Positions 1-11,882 of a DNA stretch of 56,597 nt are shown here, piece after piece. The position numbers and the translations under genes were made by a program. The stretch comes from Pezizomycotina sp. ARF18 (lineage: Eukaryota > Ascomycota), in assembly GCA_002224055.1 (NCBI GenBank), contig AZLU01000256.1:1-56597 (forward strand), in the 5' to 3' direction. Every line of letters starts with the position of its first letter. Positions within the stretch are counted from its first letter, which is position 1. The notes under the pieces were generated by a model that was not told the DNA's origin, ran no database searches, and saw nothing but the letters and a program-made list of their open reading frames with translations.

Positions 1-1718
1 GACCTCCTCGCCGCCTCCAAATTTAAGCTCCCTCAGCTCCACGCGGCCGTTCCATTCCCCTCTAGTGTCCGTGCTGTGCCTTACCGCGTCCTCAGGTCTC
101 CCCTTCTCCTCCCGGATTGAAAAACAGATGCCCTATAAACTGGCTGTGCGGGAAAGTACACTGCGCGCCGAACTGTTGAAATTTACGATGGTGGTTTTGG
201 TGAGTTGTAGGTGAAAGTGTAGTACTCGTCGGTATATGGTTCTGCTGTAGGGTTAACGGTATGGGTCCGAACTCGAGCGCGAAGGGTTTTTGGGTGGTTT
301 GGATGGTTTAAAGCGTCGCTGTTGGTGGCTCGGTTCCGGGCCAGTGTCCGTGCTGTTAATGAAAGGTTGAAAATTCCGGGACTCGTCGAGGGTGGATTTG
401 GAAAGGGTAGCAGGCCCAAACCGTCGAGGGTCGTTGTATGCGCAGTCGGTTTTCACGCGCGTCAGGTTTGTCGCTAAATTGTCCATGCCCCCAGCATATC
501 AGCGGTGGTGGTGGCGCTGGCAATGCCTTCTCCCGCGGCCGATATCGTGCTATTTGTTCCTAGCACCCCACCCACCACCTGTTTCCGCGCCTCTTCTCAA
601 GCCGGCAACGACGCCGATGATCAAGCCGAATATGGAGAGAGCGATCCCTACTCAATGATAATCCAAACTTCTTGCCCTCCTCTTTGTAACACGGTTTCTC
701 GCTCCACTCGCCGCTAGCCCTCTCCGCATCTTTCTCCCTGATGCCGCCAGCGAACCTAACTTTAAACCGCCCCCTGTTAGTATAAGAGTTTGTACTTCTC
801 GCGGTACGGTGGAGGGACTTCGTCACTGTTAAATAATGGCGGCGGCCCGTGGAAGAAAGCCGGGCTTATGGGCGACCGCTGCCTATCATGTTCCCTAGCG
901 AGCGCTTCGAGCGCGTGGGGAGGTAAAGGGGGAACCGCGTCGCCGGCGCCGCCGGGCTGCATGCCGAAAACCGGACAAGCTTCGATGACGTTCGCACTCC
1001 GGGCGTGTACAGGGCGTAGGAGGAGGCAGTGTGCGTGGAGCTGGGGCGGGTGCCGCCGCCGCCGGACTGGGCGCTCTGCTTCAGGACCGATCTTTCGTTC
1101 CAGTCTTCCTTGCTGGAGCTATCGCTTATGCGCTGGGTATTAATCGGGGGAAGCGCCGAGTACTTCAGGTCCGGGTTCGGACTGGAGGCGGTAATGCATC
1201 CTCGAAGGCCCAATCGGACTCCTCGGGGAGTACATAGCATAGCTCGAGGCCGTATGGCTCGAATTTGGCCTTTGTAAAGTAGGTCTCATGACCGAAACCT
1301 GCCCTATCGGCCCGATGCCCTCCACCGGTCCGTAGACGAACTCTCGCCCCTTTCGCTCTCCTTTCTCGATACCGCTCAAAAGCCATAGTACTCCAAGGAG
1401 ACGAGAGCGAATTCAGCGACCGCGGTCTCTGACCGGACGAACGGGCCCAGGAACCACCGAACGTGGAGTTTGACGTAGGAGAATCAGGCGGCGTATTCAC
1501 ACCCACCGAGGAGTCTTCTATCTCTGTTCCTCCGTCGTCATTGGAGTCGGTGCTGACAGAGAAGGTCCTCGAATGAGGGTGCGGTGTGGGATATACGACG
1601 TCTCCGTTATCTCCTCGATGTCGCGAACCATCGCACGGCGTTGCTGGTCGTGAGTCTTTTCAGAGACTTGGGAGGGACCCTCGGTTTCGAAGCCCCTCCC
1701 CGGATCGCTAGGATCCAT
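1..1718 (-). CDS. Partial unrecognised protein with likely membrane segment and PPPY motif
   Basis: I do not recognise this protein. Reading the minus strand from an ATG at 1718 gives a Ser/Thr/Asp-rich start (SRTFSVSTDSNDDG near 1560, then NTPPDSPTSNSTFGGSW near 1480). A poorly resolved low-complexity stretch follows at 1000-1240. Then comes a Pro-rich segment with DEVPPPYREK near 800-820, a PPxY motif of the kind bound by WW domains of Nedd4/Rsp5 ligases. A hydrophobic stretch near 610-655 (IALSIFGLIIGVVAG) could be one transmembrane helix. After it lie polar sequences with NLT and NLS glycosylation-like sites (250-480), and the reading appears to continue past base 1. The layout, with a disordered cytosolic N-terminus, PPxY, one helix and an outside domain, suggests a type II membrane protein; this is inference. 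At least four frame changes are needed, so boundaries are approximate. It could also be two genes. Confidence 0.4.
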
Positions 1719-2216
1719 CTCGCCCGAAAAGAAGCTCCAAACCGGCAGAAACTTAGATATTCGTGCCCTAATTGTAAAATGGCTTACAATCTCCTCGCAC
1801 ACAGGGTTCGTCCTCTAACTCCTAGGAAAAGGTCGTGTATTGGCGAAGCGCGAAAGACTCTTCAATATTATGTATGTTTAAACTCCCAGGTTAGAGAATA
1901 AACGCTCGTACGGAAATAAACAAAGAGGACTTTCAAGAACGCGGTTCAAAGAAATACGGGTGTTCGTTGCCTTTTATACAACAATGAAATGCTAGGGTAA
2001 GGTGGGATGCACGGTGCAGTGGTCGGGGTGCAGCAAAACAATAACCAATAAAGAATGGGATACACAAAGACGAAATATAAAAGACGTCAGCAGAAACAAT
2101 CTCCAGCGCAGCCACAAAGAATACTTAATTACTATTAAGAATTTAAATAAAATTTAAAAAAGCGAATACTGCATAACACAAGTAAGAATAATAGGATTGT
2201 TCCCACCAAAGGATTA

Positions 2217-2255
<39 letters not shown>

Positions 2256-4326
2256 TCCGTGAGTAAACAATAAATAAGGAATGTGTGTGATAGATAATGA
2301 GCGGATGTATTGTATGTATATTGCGTCGGCGGCGCCAACAGTACTCGATTTGCTCGATGTGTCGTGCTCACAAAGCGGGTATAGCATGTGGTGCCCCCGA
2401 CGCCCGAAGATCGACCAGGTTTTTGCCTGGAAAGGTTCGCTAAAAGAAAGCCTAGATTCGCTCCCCCCCCCCAAATAGAAAATAATATCCGAGTGAGCTA
2501 TTGATGGAAGACTCGAAAACAAGGAAATAACATTTGAATGTATTTCCAAAGCGCAGGGATAATAAAGTATCTCGGAAGCAAGCGACTGCTAAAATCTTCC
2601 ACCAAAAGCAAGCAAGACTGCGTATCCACTGTAAGGAACAAAATGGCCGAAGATTGACTTCCGGAGGGCGTTCCCAAAATGATCAGAATGGATTTGTCGG
2701 TGTCGTCAAATGTGTGACTGCCTCATATGCAATGCTCCACTATATAATTTCTTGCTTTGAAAGACCTGCGGAAGTTGAAAAGACGATGGATATTTTACGT
2801 TTCGATTGATAAGAGCGTGAAGAGACGATCTGAAGAGCGACTGGAGGGTATAGAAAGATAGTGAAAAACCGCAACGCGCACAGGCTCGAAGTCTCTAAAA
2901 AGTACCATAAGCTAAAAGACAGCTAATAGACCTGCTCGAACGGAAGGAAAATTGAGAAAAGGGGACGGAAACCCTCTATTTAAAAGTTTTCTGTGTCGCA
3001 CTCAGGCTCCTCATCCACTGGGAAATTTGATGCTGGCCTTCTAACTATCCGCGAGCCAAATTTGGGTGGAAATCTTCGCCGCTAATCCTTACCGACAGGG
3101 TCTTAAATCCTAGGAGACATATAGATTCCCATGGACAGGCCATGAAATACGGGCAGCATGCGAAAACTCGCCAAATTTGCGCGAGCTCATCGACAAATTA
3201 TATGTCGGTACGGTGATTTATGCACATTTTCTGTGTGCCTAGAAAGTCGCGGGTCCAGATTGTGGGTAGCGGCGGGAAACAGCCACTAGCAACTAACCAA
3301 CATTACCAGGAAATCAATTGCCTCAAGAAAAAACCCCCGCTTGGTCAGTTTCTGCCTGATTTTACAGCGGCATCGCAGAAGTATTGTCATTCCTTCCATG
3401 GCTACGTGGATACGAGCACAGGGATAATCCTTGAAGCCCCCCCGCATGCCTTGGTAGTATCCATCCAGCCCATCCATCCCTAAAGGAGCGGCCAGGTCTC
3501 CGCCCCTTCAAGTCGGAAGGAAGAATAAAAAGATTGGTCTGGACTCTAGACCTTTGGAAGATTAAGCAAGCCACTATCTATACGGCTGGTTCCCCTAGGA
3601 CGCCATGCATCATGGGCCCAGTCAATGCCGCCGAGTTGGCGGCATGAGAAATAAAAAGGGGGACGCCAGTGGGGAAAATGAAAAGAAATATATAGGGGAG
3701 CTAGTGCACGTACCACCACTATTCTTTATGCACGCCTTCCAGAATAGTTGGAAACGAAACTTCTCGATCTCGAGCTCGATCTGAATAACGCTGGTAATGA
3801 ATTATGGTATAACTTAATCTGTCTGCTACATGTCACTGACTTGTGGCCTTCAAGTCAGTTAAGTAGAGTCTGAATTCGATATTATTTTTTTTCCCACTTT
3901 TTCATGGAGTGGAAGCGCACGTATTGTTAAACGTGATTCGTACGAAGCAAGTATCTAAAGGTAAGTGGATCCAATCAGCTAAATCTACGAAGATGAATCA
4001 TGTTCAGCTTTTTAAATACTCGATATTACCCGACGTATAATACTACTTACTATCGGATCGAATACAGTGGGAGATGGCGTAAAGGTTTTATATTATAATC
4101 AAGTCATTCCATATTGCTAAGTATATATATACTACACTGGCAGAAGAATATTGCAAAGAGAAAGGAGGGGGGAAAGAAAGGCCCCAAAATTACAAGTGGT
4201 GTACAATGAAAGAGTAGAAACAAAGGGGAGAAAAGCGAAGCCCAAATATCTCCTATCTCCTTAGACCTTTATCCTCGCAATTAAATAGATTCTGCTCATA
4301 ATATTACTGCTTCTCCACTCGAGGGT
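1719..4326. other. Intergenic, no supported gene; contains A33 tract
   Basis: AT-rich spacer between two minus-strand genes. Open frames here are short, overlap one another and show no family motif. It holds one very long poly-A run near 2219-2251 and a C11 run near 2462. The part next to 4327 would be the 3' side of the cysteine-rich gene. Confidence 0.6.
2219..2251. repeat. Poly-A tract of about 33 bases
   Basis: Uninterrupted A run, one of about ten homopolymers of 24 bases or more in the window. No flanking target-site duplication or element body was seen that would mark it as a retroposon tail. Confidence 0.9.
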
Positions 4327-5734
4327 TTACGTCGACGACGGGCAGAGACCGTTCGCATCGCAAGCGGTGGCACTGGCATCGCAGCAATATCCAACGCACT
4401 TGATTCACCGTTCGAGCAGCCGCCGTCGGTGCACTGCTGGACAAAAGGTCGCACCACGAGTGCAGCAGCCTATAGTTCCTCCGCCGAGGTTGCAAGGGAG
4501 ATTTCCGCGTAGCACACGCACTGGCCGCCGTAGCCGGGATTAGTGCTGCAAAACGTCGGGTTTGCCATGGCGTCGGGGCAGTCCACCTGGCAGCAGCCGT
4601 ACTGGTCCGAAAGGTTGCCGTCGGAACAGGCGCACACGCCGGGGTTAGTCACACCGGTCGTGCTGCAGCTCTGACCTCTCGGGCAGGTGTCGGGCAGGTC
4701 ACGGTTGACGCGCACACTGTCCGTTGGAGGCGCCGTCGGTGCAGACGCATTGTCCGACAGTAGTGGTATCGGAACTACAAGTCAGCTGGACACCGTTGGT
4801 CATGCCGCAGCTGCCCTCTGTGCACGAAAAGATGCGGCAATTGAGGAGCACAAGTCGTTCGTTGGGAGCTGCCGTCGGTGCAGACGCCACTGTCCGATCG
4901 TAGAGACCTCACTACTGCAAGTCAATTGCACGCCGTTTTCGCCGGTACCACAGCTGCTCGCTGTGCACGAGGAAGACGCCGTGGAGCACAATTGTCCGAT
5001 CGGGAGACTGCCATCGGTACAGACGCACTGGCCTTCGGTGGAGACATCAGAACTGCAAGACAGCTGACGCCGTTTGCGTCAGTACCGCAGCTGCTCGCTG
5101 TGCACGAGCCAGATGTTTACGCTCGAGGAGGAGGAGCAGACGTTGTCCATTGGGAGGCCGCTGTCGGCGCACACGCATTGCCCTATATTGGTACGGATGT
5201 GGCGCAGTTGAGTCGAGTGCCCGTCGATCCTGGCCGCAGTACCGTCGCCTACAAGAAGAGGGAGTGGATACTGTAGTGCATGCGCCATCGCTCGGGAGAG
5301 TGGTCATCGCATACGCACTGCCTTGTTAGAACCGGTAGTCGCGTAGATTTGTCGGTAGGGCAGCTTCTAGAGTTACAGTAGAGGTGGTTCCCCGTTTCCG
5401 TTCCGGAACTCGACCCGCGGCTAGGACCACTAGGTCCCCTTCCGTTGCCGCGGCTTGATCGCCACTTGCACTTATTGTTCACGTACTGCTGGCCCGCGGA
5501 ACAGCAGGTGTTTTTGCAGAAGGCTTGTTCGGAGGGCAGTAATCGACGCATTCGCCCGTGCCGGGAGATCTGACCGAGGCCGCAGCCGAACCCGATCTGA
5601 GCACAGTGATGATGGTGACTGGAAGGAGAAGCCGATCGGGCAGCGAGGGTGAGTGTTTATAAGAGCGCTAGCCCAAACAGAACCGCAGGGTGGCACGATA
5701 CCGCGAGCGCCAGGAGGCAACAGTGGAACAGCAT
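4327..5734 (-). CDS. Secreted cysteine-rich protein with tandem six-cysteine repeats
   Basis: The ATG at 5734 begins a hydrophobic signal peptide (MLFHCCLLALAVSCHPAVLFGLA), so the product is probably secreted. A short Cys-rich head follows (CKNTCCSAGQQYVNNKCK, near 5470-5520), then a Ser/Gly-rich linker. The body repeats a unit of about 46 residues with six cysteines, opening with GQCVCTDGSLP, carrying CTASSCGTGENGVQLTCSS and leading into the next GQCVC. About four to five units lie between 4741 and 5322. Two diverged modules follow (CCQVDCPDA; CVGYCCDASATACDANGLC), with a stop at 4327. Even spacing of cysteines implies disulphide-stabilised modules outside the cell, as in wall-associated or effector-like proteins. 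I know of no exact family. Frame must change several times; most junctions fit one lost base in a short homopolymer (for example near 4849, 4870 and 5538), and one near 4895 fits one extra G. Part of the 5' end could be an intron ending in TTCCAG near 5618. Confidence 0.6.
4741..5322 (-). repeat. Tandem repeats of about 138 bp encoding six-Cys modules
   Basis: The QCVC-encoding segment recurs near 5315, 5175, 5030, 4895 and 4748, giving a spacing of about 138-142 bases (46 codons). Units keep cysteine codons and the NGVQLTCSS segment while connecting residues vary, so duplications are not all recent. Confidence 0.7.
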
Positions 5735-8036
5735 TTTACAAGAAAGATGAAATATAGGACTTAAAAAGAATGGACCCTGGGCTATTAGCGAGTGAAATAG
5801 CACCTTTGGCTTAGGGAGTTGACTTCTGGCCAGCTTAATGGATGAAGTCTGAACAAAAAACTGAACGAAAAGAGATAGAATGAGAGCTATATAAATACAC
5901 ATTCTCGTTCGATCTTTTAACGACGGAGTCCTCGACCCTGAGAACTGTCGGACTACAATAGTATCTATTTTGAGCGTGGAGGTCTAGGGAGCATTACTCG
6001 TCTCCAATACAGCCACAGAGATCGTATTCACAGAAGGAGAAAAACCTTGAGGCGCCCCGCCACCGTTTTGGAATACAGGGTGATGTACAGTATTGCTTAT
6101 CACGCTGTCCAGAAGCTTAGCTCCCCGATCGCCCGAGTAATCTGGGATAATCATCGGGTCGGTACCGGTACCAGAGCATGGGATTCTAGCGATATTGAGC
6201 AGAACATAGGTATTCTCCGTGCACTTGGCGATCGAGTGAGAGAGGGGAAAAAAAAAACGTCCTGCTCCGACACTAGAGCGTTCAGCCTAGATGAATCCAT
6301 AGAATGCACGGCCTTAGAGGTCTAAACGAAAATGCTTATTTCCGATTTCTACAAGGCAGCGCCTTTGAGGGCTGCATTCGAAACGAGAAAAAAAAAAGTC
6401 CCACCACTTTACCAGCCCAAAGAATATATCTTAAGGATCTTCGATGTCGTACATGTACATGAAGCTTGTCTTTAGGCCATGGTAGATACATGTATCTAAA
6501 GCTGTCTTTAGGCCAAGGCTGGAGCTTGCAAACCAATATCGGATTAGGAGTGACGAAGGTCAGTTTTAATTAAACTTAAAATCAACCGCGCTAGCTCCCA
6601 AGTGGCGATCTTTCTCGAACACGAGCTCGACGACGACAGCTATCGCCGATTTTATTTGATCAAAAATTGAAACGTCTAGGATGAGTGACTGCATGTGTAA
6701 AGTTTTTTGACTTCAAAGGGGCAAAAGACCGGAACCAGGCAGAAAACTTGTCTAATGTCATGATCCACATCCAACCCTTACGAAGCTTGAGTTAACCTCT
6801 GGAATATAGCTCCTTACACACGTCTACATTACGTCGCTCAATTAAACCGTTATATAAAGTTGTCTCTTAGCGAAAGGATATTCGAAAAAGGAAAAGAAAG
6901 GGCCAAATTCGATATATTATGAGCGAAGCGATATGAGAGTATATATATGTATCAAACAATTCGATCTTGAGATACTGTTATCTAGTGGTACAGTTACTAT
7001 GTCTTAACACTGTCGCAAGAAATGATACGAATGCTCAACCGCCCATCTAAGGCCTTCTCCAGGGATGGTGCACAATAGTTATAACGTATATCAATTATAG
7101 AGAAGCAACTTGTTAATTATACTAGAGGTGGTTTTCAGTATTAATATCAAAATCCATACCATAAAGACAAAGTCATATAGAAGCTACCAAAATTATAGAT
7201 AGGAAAACTTGAGCTTTTCTCCTACACATGATCACATTCCTCACATTCTCATATAAACAAAAGCTAAATTAGAGAGGTATATACGTATGCATGCAGCTTA
7301 ATAATTGCTGTTATACGAAACCACGATTTATAACGCCACTCGCAGCGGAAGTATTTCGGGGCTTTTTGAAAAGTATAACGGTAGGGGCAATGTAAGGATC
7401 GGGGCTTCGGCGTTGATATAATTAACTTAATTCAACAGCAGTGGCGGGAAGGCCTACAAGGAGAGCTAGGGATATTGATTAATCGTAGCCACCTGATGAA
7501 CCAACTCTATTATAGCTGCCAGAACTCACTCTATATTAATCACCGCGATATTAAGCTTGACTGAGGCTTTACTATTGTTGCCCTTGAAATTTTCCGGGCC
7601 TGGTTATAGTATTGTTTAAGAGTTATAGGGTTGAAAGTCCGATCTCTGGAAGGTAAGGGCCGAAATAGCGTACTTCGAGTGCGAATTGACCTGACCCTAT
7701 TTTCTGTTCTTCAGCAAAGTTATATATTATGGATTTCACGGCCTGCACTTGAGATGATGTGAACTATAAGTTTAGAGGACCTTTGCTCTCCCTCTCTTTA
7801 CTTGAAATGTTATTTTGATTTCTGTTTTTATTGTAAGACTATCTAATGCTAAATAGAGAATGACACGACAGTGACGTTTTGTCCTCCTCTTTTAATCCAG
7901 AAGCTTCTCTTGTGTCAAACTCTATAATATTTATTTCCGTTCCATTTTCGATAGATATACAAAAACCTCCCAATCCCAAATAATACCTGAAATAACTCCT
8001 TGTTTTTTTTTTTTACAATAACACATCATATCTTCG
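5735..8036. other. Intergenic, no supported gene
   Basis: The bases just above 5735 are the likely promoter side of the cysteine-rich gene. The rest is AT-rich with no open frame that carries a recognisable motif. A 37-bp direct duplication lies at 6451-6524. Confidence 0.6.
6451..6524. repeat. Two direct copies of a 37-bp unit
   Basis: Adjacent imperfect copies at 6451-6487 and 6488-6524 share an acatgta start and the segment gtctttaggcca. Read on the minus strand both give PWPKD, but no longer gene surrounds them. Confidence 0.75.
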
Positions 8037-10604
8037 TTAATTCGCAGCGTAGATCGTCTCCCCAGCCGGAATCTTAACCTCATACTCAAGATTCAACCTA
8101 CACATCTTCCCCTTCTCCAACTTGACATCCCACTGTATTCTCCCGCCTTCTTAAGGCTCGCAGTAACATTAATACCGTCCTCGTTCTTTCCGGTAAGGCT
8201 GCCGATGATACTACTTCTGTTTCCACCCCTGCTAGATGAAGAGCTTACAACGCTAGCAGCGTCGCCGTCCGCGTCTCTCTTGCTTACGAGGACGCTGGAC
8301 GTGGGTACCTTCGCAGTATCTCCTTCGGATTTGAGCCCCTTAGGCGTGACGATGTTGATCCTGAGGCGCTCGTTCTCGCTCGTGGGTACCTGGTCGAGGA
8401 CCTGTACATCTACGGCGACGGCTTCGCGTTGTGAAGGAAGACGGACCGCGTGTACAGCGTCGTCTCTTCCTTGTTGAAAACGCCTTGGCTGGACGACTTG
8501 CGCGTCGGCTTGGCGTAAGTAACCGTGATGCGGTATCGGTTCCTAAGGATAAAGAAAAGTATTGTTCCCCGTTGACTTTCGGAATGGTAGTCGTGCCCAA
8601 GAAGGAACCGTCCAGGGTGAGCGCTGCGCTCCCGCGCAGGAGTGTTATCTTCGAGCTGTTTCTAATCCTCGCCTTGAGGAACGCCGCGGGTCGGAGCTTC
8701 GGAACGATGACACAGGTGAACTCCACGCCGAAAGCTCGATCTTCGAGATCGTAACCCTCGACGTAACGGTGGAGGAACGACGGTACGCAGCCGGGGAGGT
8801 CGTAGGTAGTCGTCATACCATGAGACTCGGCCGTCGATTCGGCGACGGCCATGGGGGCGCGCTCGCCCATGAGCGTGGATACATCGTCGTCGACGATTCC
8901 GCTCGCGGAAAGCGCCTCGGTACGGTCGGCAAGGGAATCGAGGCGCTCGCCGCGCTCGAGTTCTAGAACCGCCGCTGCGGGAGCCGCCATAGCGTTGCTC
9001 TCGGCATCTGGTGGAAGTGCGCTTGCGCGGAATGGGGCGCCTGTTGGTGCTGCCGCTACCGGCGCTGGGGAGGCGGAGGTGGTGGAGGCGGAGCACCGAA
9101 CCCGCCGGAAGCCCTTGGCGCCCGAACAGACCTCTGCCGTCGGTGCAGTGTTGCTTGAACCAAAGCCGGTATTAGTGCTGCTACCCGCCCCGAAGAGACT
9201 ACCCCCTCCGAATCCAGTGCTCCGAGGCTGCCCGAATGGAGTCTCCTGCTGTTGCTGTTGCTGTTGCTGGCTCCCGAAGAGGCCGCCGGCCGCTGGTCTC
9301 TGTTGCAGTACAGCGTTTGACTGGTTGTTATAGAATGCGCCCTTGCTCTGCGCGGGCCCAAAGTTGAAATTTCCCTTCTTCAGGTCGTTAGCAGCCTGCT
9401 GCTCGCGGAGCGAATAGAGACCTTTCGTCTGGTCCGACGCACTGAAAGCATTGGACTTGCCCAGCTTGACGTTCCAAGACGGAGAGTAGGTACAGTATCG
9501 AACAGACCCGTAAACGTCGTCGCGGAAGTCGACAGCTGGATCTTTGCATCCTTCCAGCTCTCCCACGTGGAGTTCTTGAGCTCCGCCTTGTAAATGATTT
9601 TTCCCTTAGACGTAACAGAGCTGAGCTTCAAATCGTACTTCGGGATCCAACCGCGTTGCGAACGATGTAGCTCATCTTCAAGCTAGCTTCCTCTTCATGC
9701 CTCGAGCTTTCGATGAGAATCTTGACCTGTAAAGAGTGCGTCGGCCTCCCCTGTCTCTTTTCTATCTTCTTTCGGTTCTTTTCGTCGCGCTTCTCCGCGG
9801 GCACGGCGAGCTTTGGCTTGGTTCTTCTTCCACTTTTTGTTATCCTTCTTCATCTTCGCCTTCGACTTCTTCGCCTTAGCTTTCACCGTCGCGCGGCCGA
9901 GCTTCTGCTTCTGCTTGCGCTTCTTCTCGAGATCCTTCCGCAGCGTCCGTAGCTTCGCCTCGCTCTCCTTGTGCATCTCGTACAGCCTCGCTCGCTCCGT
10001 ATTATACAGCTTCACGAACGACGCCAAGCTCTCGGCGGAAGTTTCCGTAGCGTCGAGCGTGGATCCGAACTTCCGCAAGCTCTGCAGCTGCTCGCTCGCG
10101 CTGTCCTGGACCTCCTTGTGGTCGTTAATCTGCTGTTCGAGATCCGTAATCTCGTTCGCTGAGCTTTTAGTGGCTTCATCCTCGCTTTCGCTCTCATCGC
10201 TCTCCTCTTCGCTCTCCTCCTCACTTTCAGACTCGGAATCGCTTTCGGATTCGGACTCGTCGTCGGAGGCGCGGAGCATGCGGTCAACGGTCATGTCCGA
10301 GATTACAGCGTCGCCTTTGCCCATCTTGATCGAGTTTTCGTCGGCCCAGGTGGTCAGATCGGTGATCGTGATCTCGTTGCGGCCGGGTTTGAGCTGGACG
10401 TTCTCGATGTTGCGCTCGATAGCCGCCTGGAACGGATAGAGGGTGACAAAGTCCGCTGAGAGGTCATTAATCGAGAAGCTTGCTTGTGGACCTCGTCCGA
10501 CGGCTGGGCCGAGAAGAAGCACGCTTCGGGTTGGGCTTCGACGAGGAAGGCGAGCTTGGGGACTCGACTTCTTTGCCCTTGGACGACGTCTCGTTGTCCG
10601 TCAT
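8037..10604 (-). CDS. Mucoidy inhibitor A-like protein (DUF4140/DUF4139)
   Basis: The N-terminal DUF4140 domain is visible after a Ser-rich start at 10604: SFSINDLSADFVTLYPFQA, then LKPGRNEITITDL, ADENSIK and ISDMTVDRM. It is followed by a long acidic Ser/Asp/Glu run (near 10190-10270) and a Lys-rich coiled coil (9740-10140). DUF4139 follows with the expected LKMSYIVRNA.GW.PKYDL, YKAEL.NST.ESW.DAKIQLST, PSWNVKLG, GSFLGTTTIPK, LGTDTRITVTY and, at the C-terminus, IQWDVKLEKGK and LNLEYEVKIPAGE, ending at 8037. The family is widespread in bacteria and fungi; its biochemical role is unknown. Between the DUF4139 blocks lies a Gln- and FG-rich insert (GLFG, FGQP, GSLFGAG) near 9160-9340. At least six frame changes occur (near 9720, 9655, 9482, 8531, 8421, 8141); those at 9655, 8531, 8421 and 8141 fit loss of one base from a short run. 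Total length of about 850 residues fits fungal members. Confidence 0.85.
9160..9345 (-). other. Gln tract and FG/GLFG-like insert inside the DUF4139 protein
   Basis: Encodes eight consecutive Gln preceded by GGLFGS and followed by ETPFGQP, STGFGGG, SLFGAG and NTGFGSS. Short FG motifs spaced by polar residues resemble nucleoporin-type disordered repeats. The Gln codons are mostly CAG/CAA, so the tract may vary in length between isolates. Confidence 0.75.
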
Positions 10605-11882
10605 CGTTTGCGTGTGGTATATATTAAGAAGTGTTTATTGAGGAATTTTGGGAGCGTCAAAGGTGAATAATTTTAACAAAGCTTGACAAATATCTTAATA
10701 AAATATCCAAAGGAAATTGTGGAAAGGGGAAGCGGGAAGTGGGGAAGTTTTTATCAGAGCTGCCGACTCAAGTACAGAACTGTCCACAGCAATTGGAATG
10801 ATAGCAAAGTATACTACTAGTGTTCTCTCAAATGAAGCTTAGAGAAAGAGAGATTTAGAAAGCACAGAATGCAACCGAAGAGAAAAGATCCTCCACGGCT
10901 GGCCTTTATATACTTTTTTTTGTAGATGAAAGTTCAAGTGCGACAGATGCTCTATGATTCACAAAGAAGGCTAAGAAAGGTACGCGAGATATTTAGTGGG
11001 CGCGATGCACACGAAATGCAAGGCAATACGCGAGGCTGAATAGGATGGGAACTTAACGTCGACAGCGCCACGAATTGGCGAAAGGAATAAATAACCTATG
11101 GCCCACGGCTAGTTCCAGATCTAGTAGACCCACAGGCCAATTCGGCTCGCTACCAGTTAATTATTCAATAATATAATATTATTGTAAAATACGAGTGAGC
11201 AAAAAAAAAAAAAAAATAATCAGAGTATGAGTTCTTGAAAACTTCAGATTGGAAAATAGACAAATGTAGTGGACTGTAGAGTACCTAAAGTAGTATAATC
11301 TTTGATTTCAAACAATTGCAAGAGGTATTCGTGTCTTCCGTCGGTAGTTTTTTTAGTGACTCAAAAGTAATGTATGAGTTAAGTAGTATAAACTCAGCGT
11401 CTGACTTGTTCGACCATACATCGCATGCGTCCGCGCAGGTACTGCTGCCTAAATATGTAGCTTAATGACTACATTACTGTTGTTGTAAGGATTGATAATA
11501 ATGTATATTAGTAATAATGATATTTCACATGACTATGAAGCTTCTCTGTAAAATCTCGCACTAATTCCATTCGGTCAAGAAAGAGAAAGATATCCATAGG
11601 AATGAGCAAAGAAAAGGTCCTTTCTGACTCCATTAAGAATTTTTGTACATAATACTTATCGAGCAAACAAACATCTTATTTTAACCGCTAAAGCAATTTT
11701 GAATGAAACAGCTTCAAGAGAAAGGGAGTTATAGATCCCCTTTTCTGGGAAGGCCAACGCTCTAGTGTAGCTAATCATAGCATTTCCAACGGCACAAGGT
11801 ACATCTTACCAACAAGCCGAATGATTATCCTTCCACCGTCTCCTCTTCAACGACAGCTCCACACCATTAATGCTACTAACGC
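10605..11882. other. Intergenic, no supported gene
   Basis: Lies between the start of the DUF4139 gene and the end of the Clr2-like gene, so it holds the promoter of the former and the terminator of the latter. No motif-bearing frame was seen. An A15 tract lies near 11201. Confidence 0.6.

Noticed and set aside
2219-2251. Poly-A run as the tail of a LINE or SINE element
   Set aside because: No element body, internal promoter boxes or target-site duplication is visible next to it.
8562-8966. Plus-strand open frames over the DUF4139 gene
   Set aside because: They are antisense shadows of GC-rich coding sequence; the minus strand carries the conserved domain.
9813-10439. 208-codon plus-strand frame rich in Ser and Leu
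   Set aside because: It is the complement of the acidic and Lys-rich parts of the DUF4140/DUF4139 gene, whose minus-strand reading matches the family.
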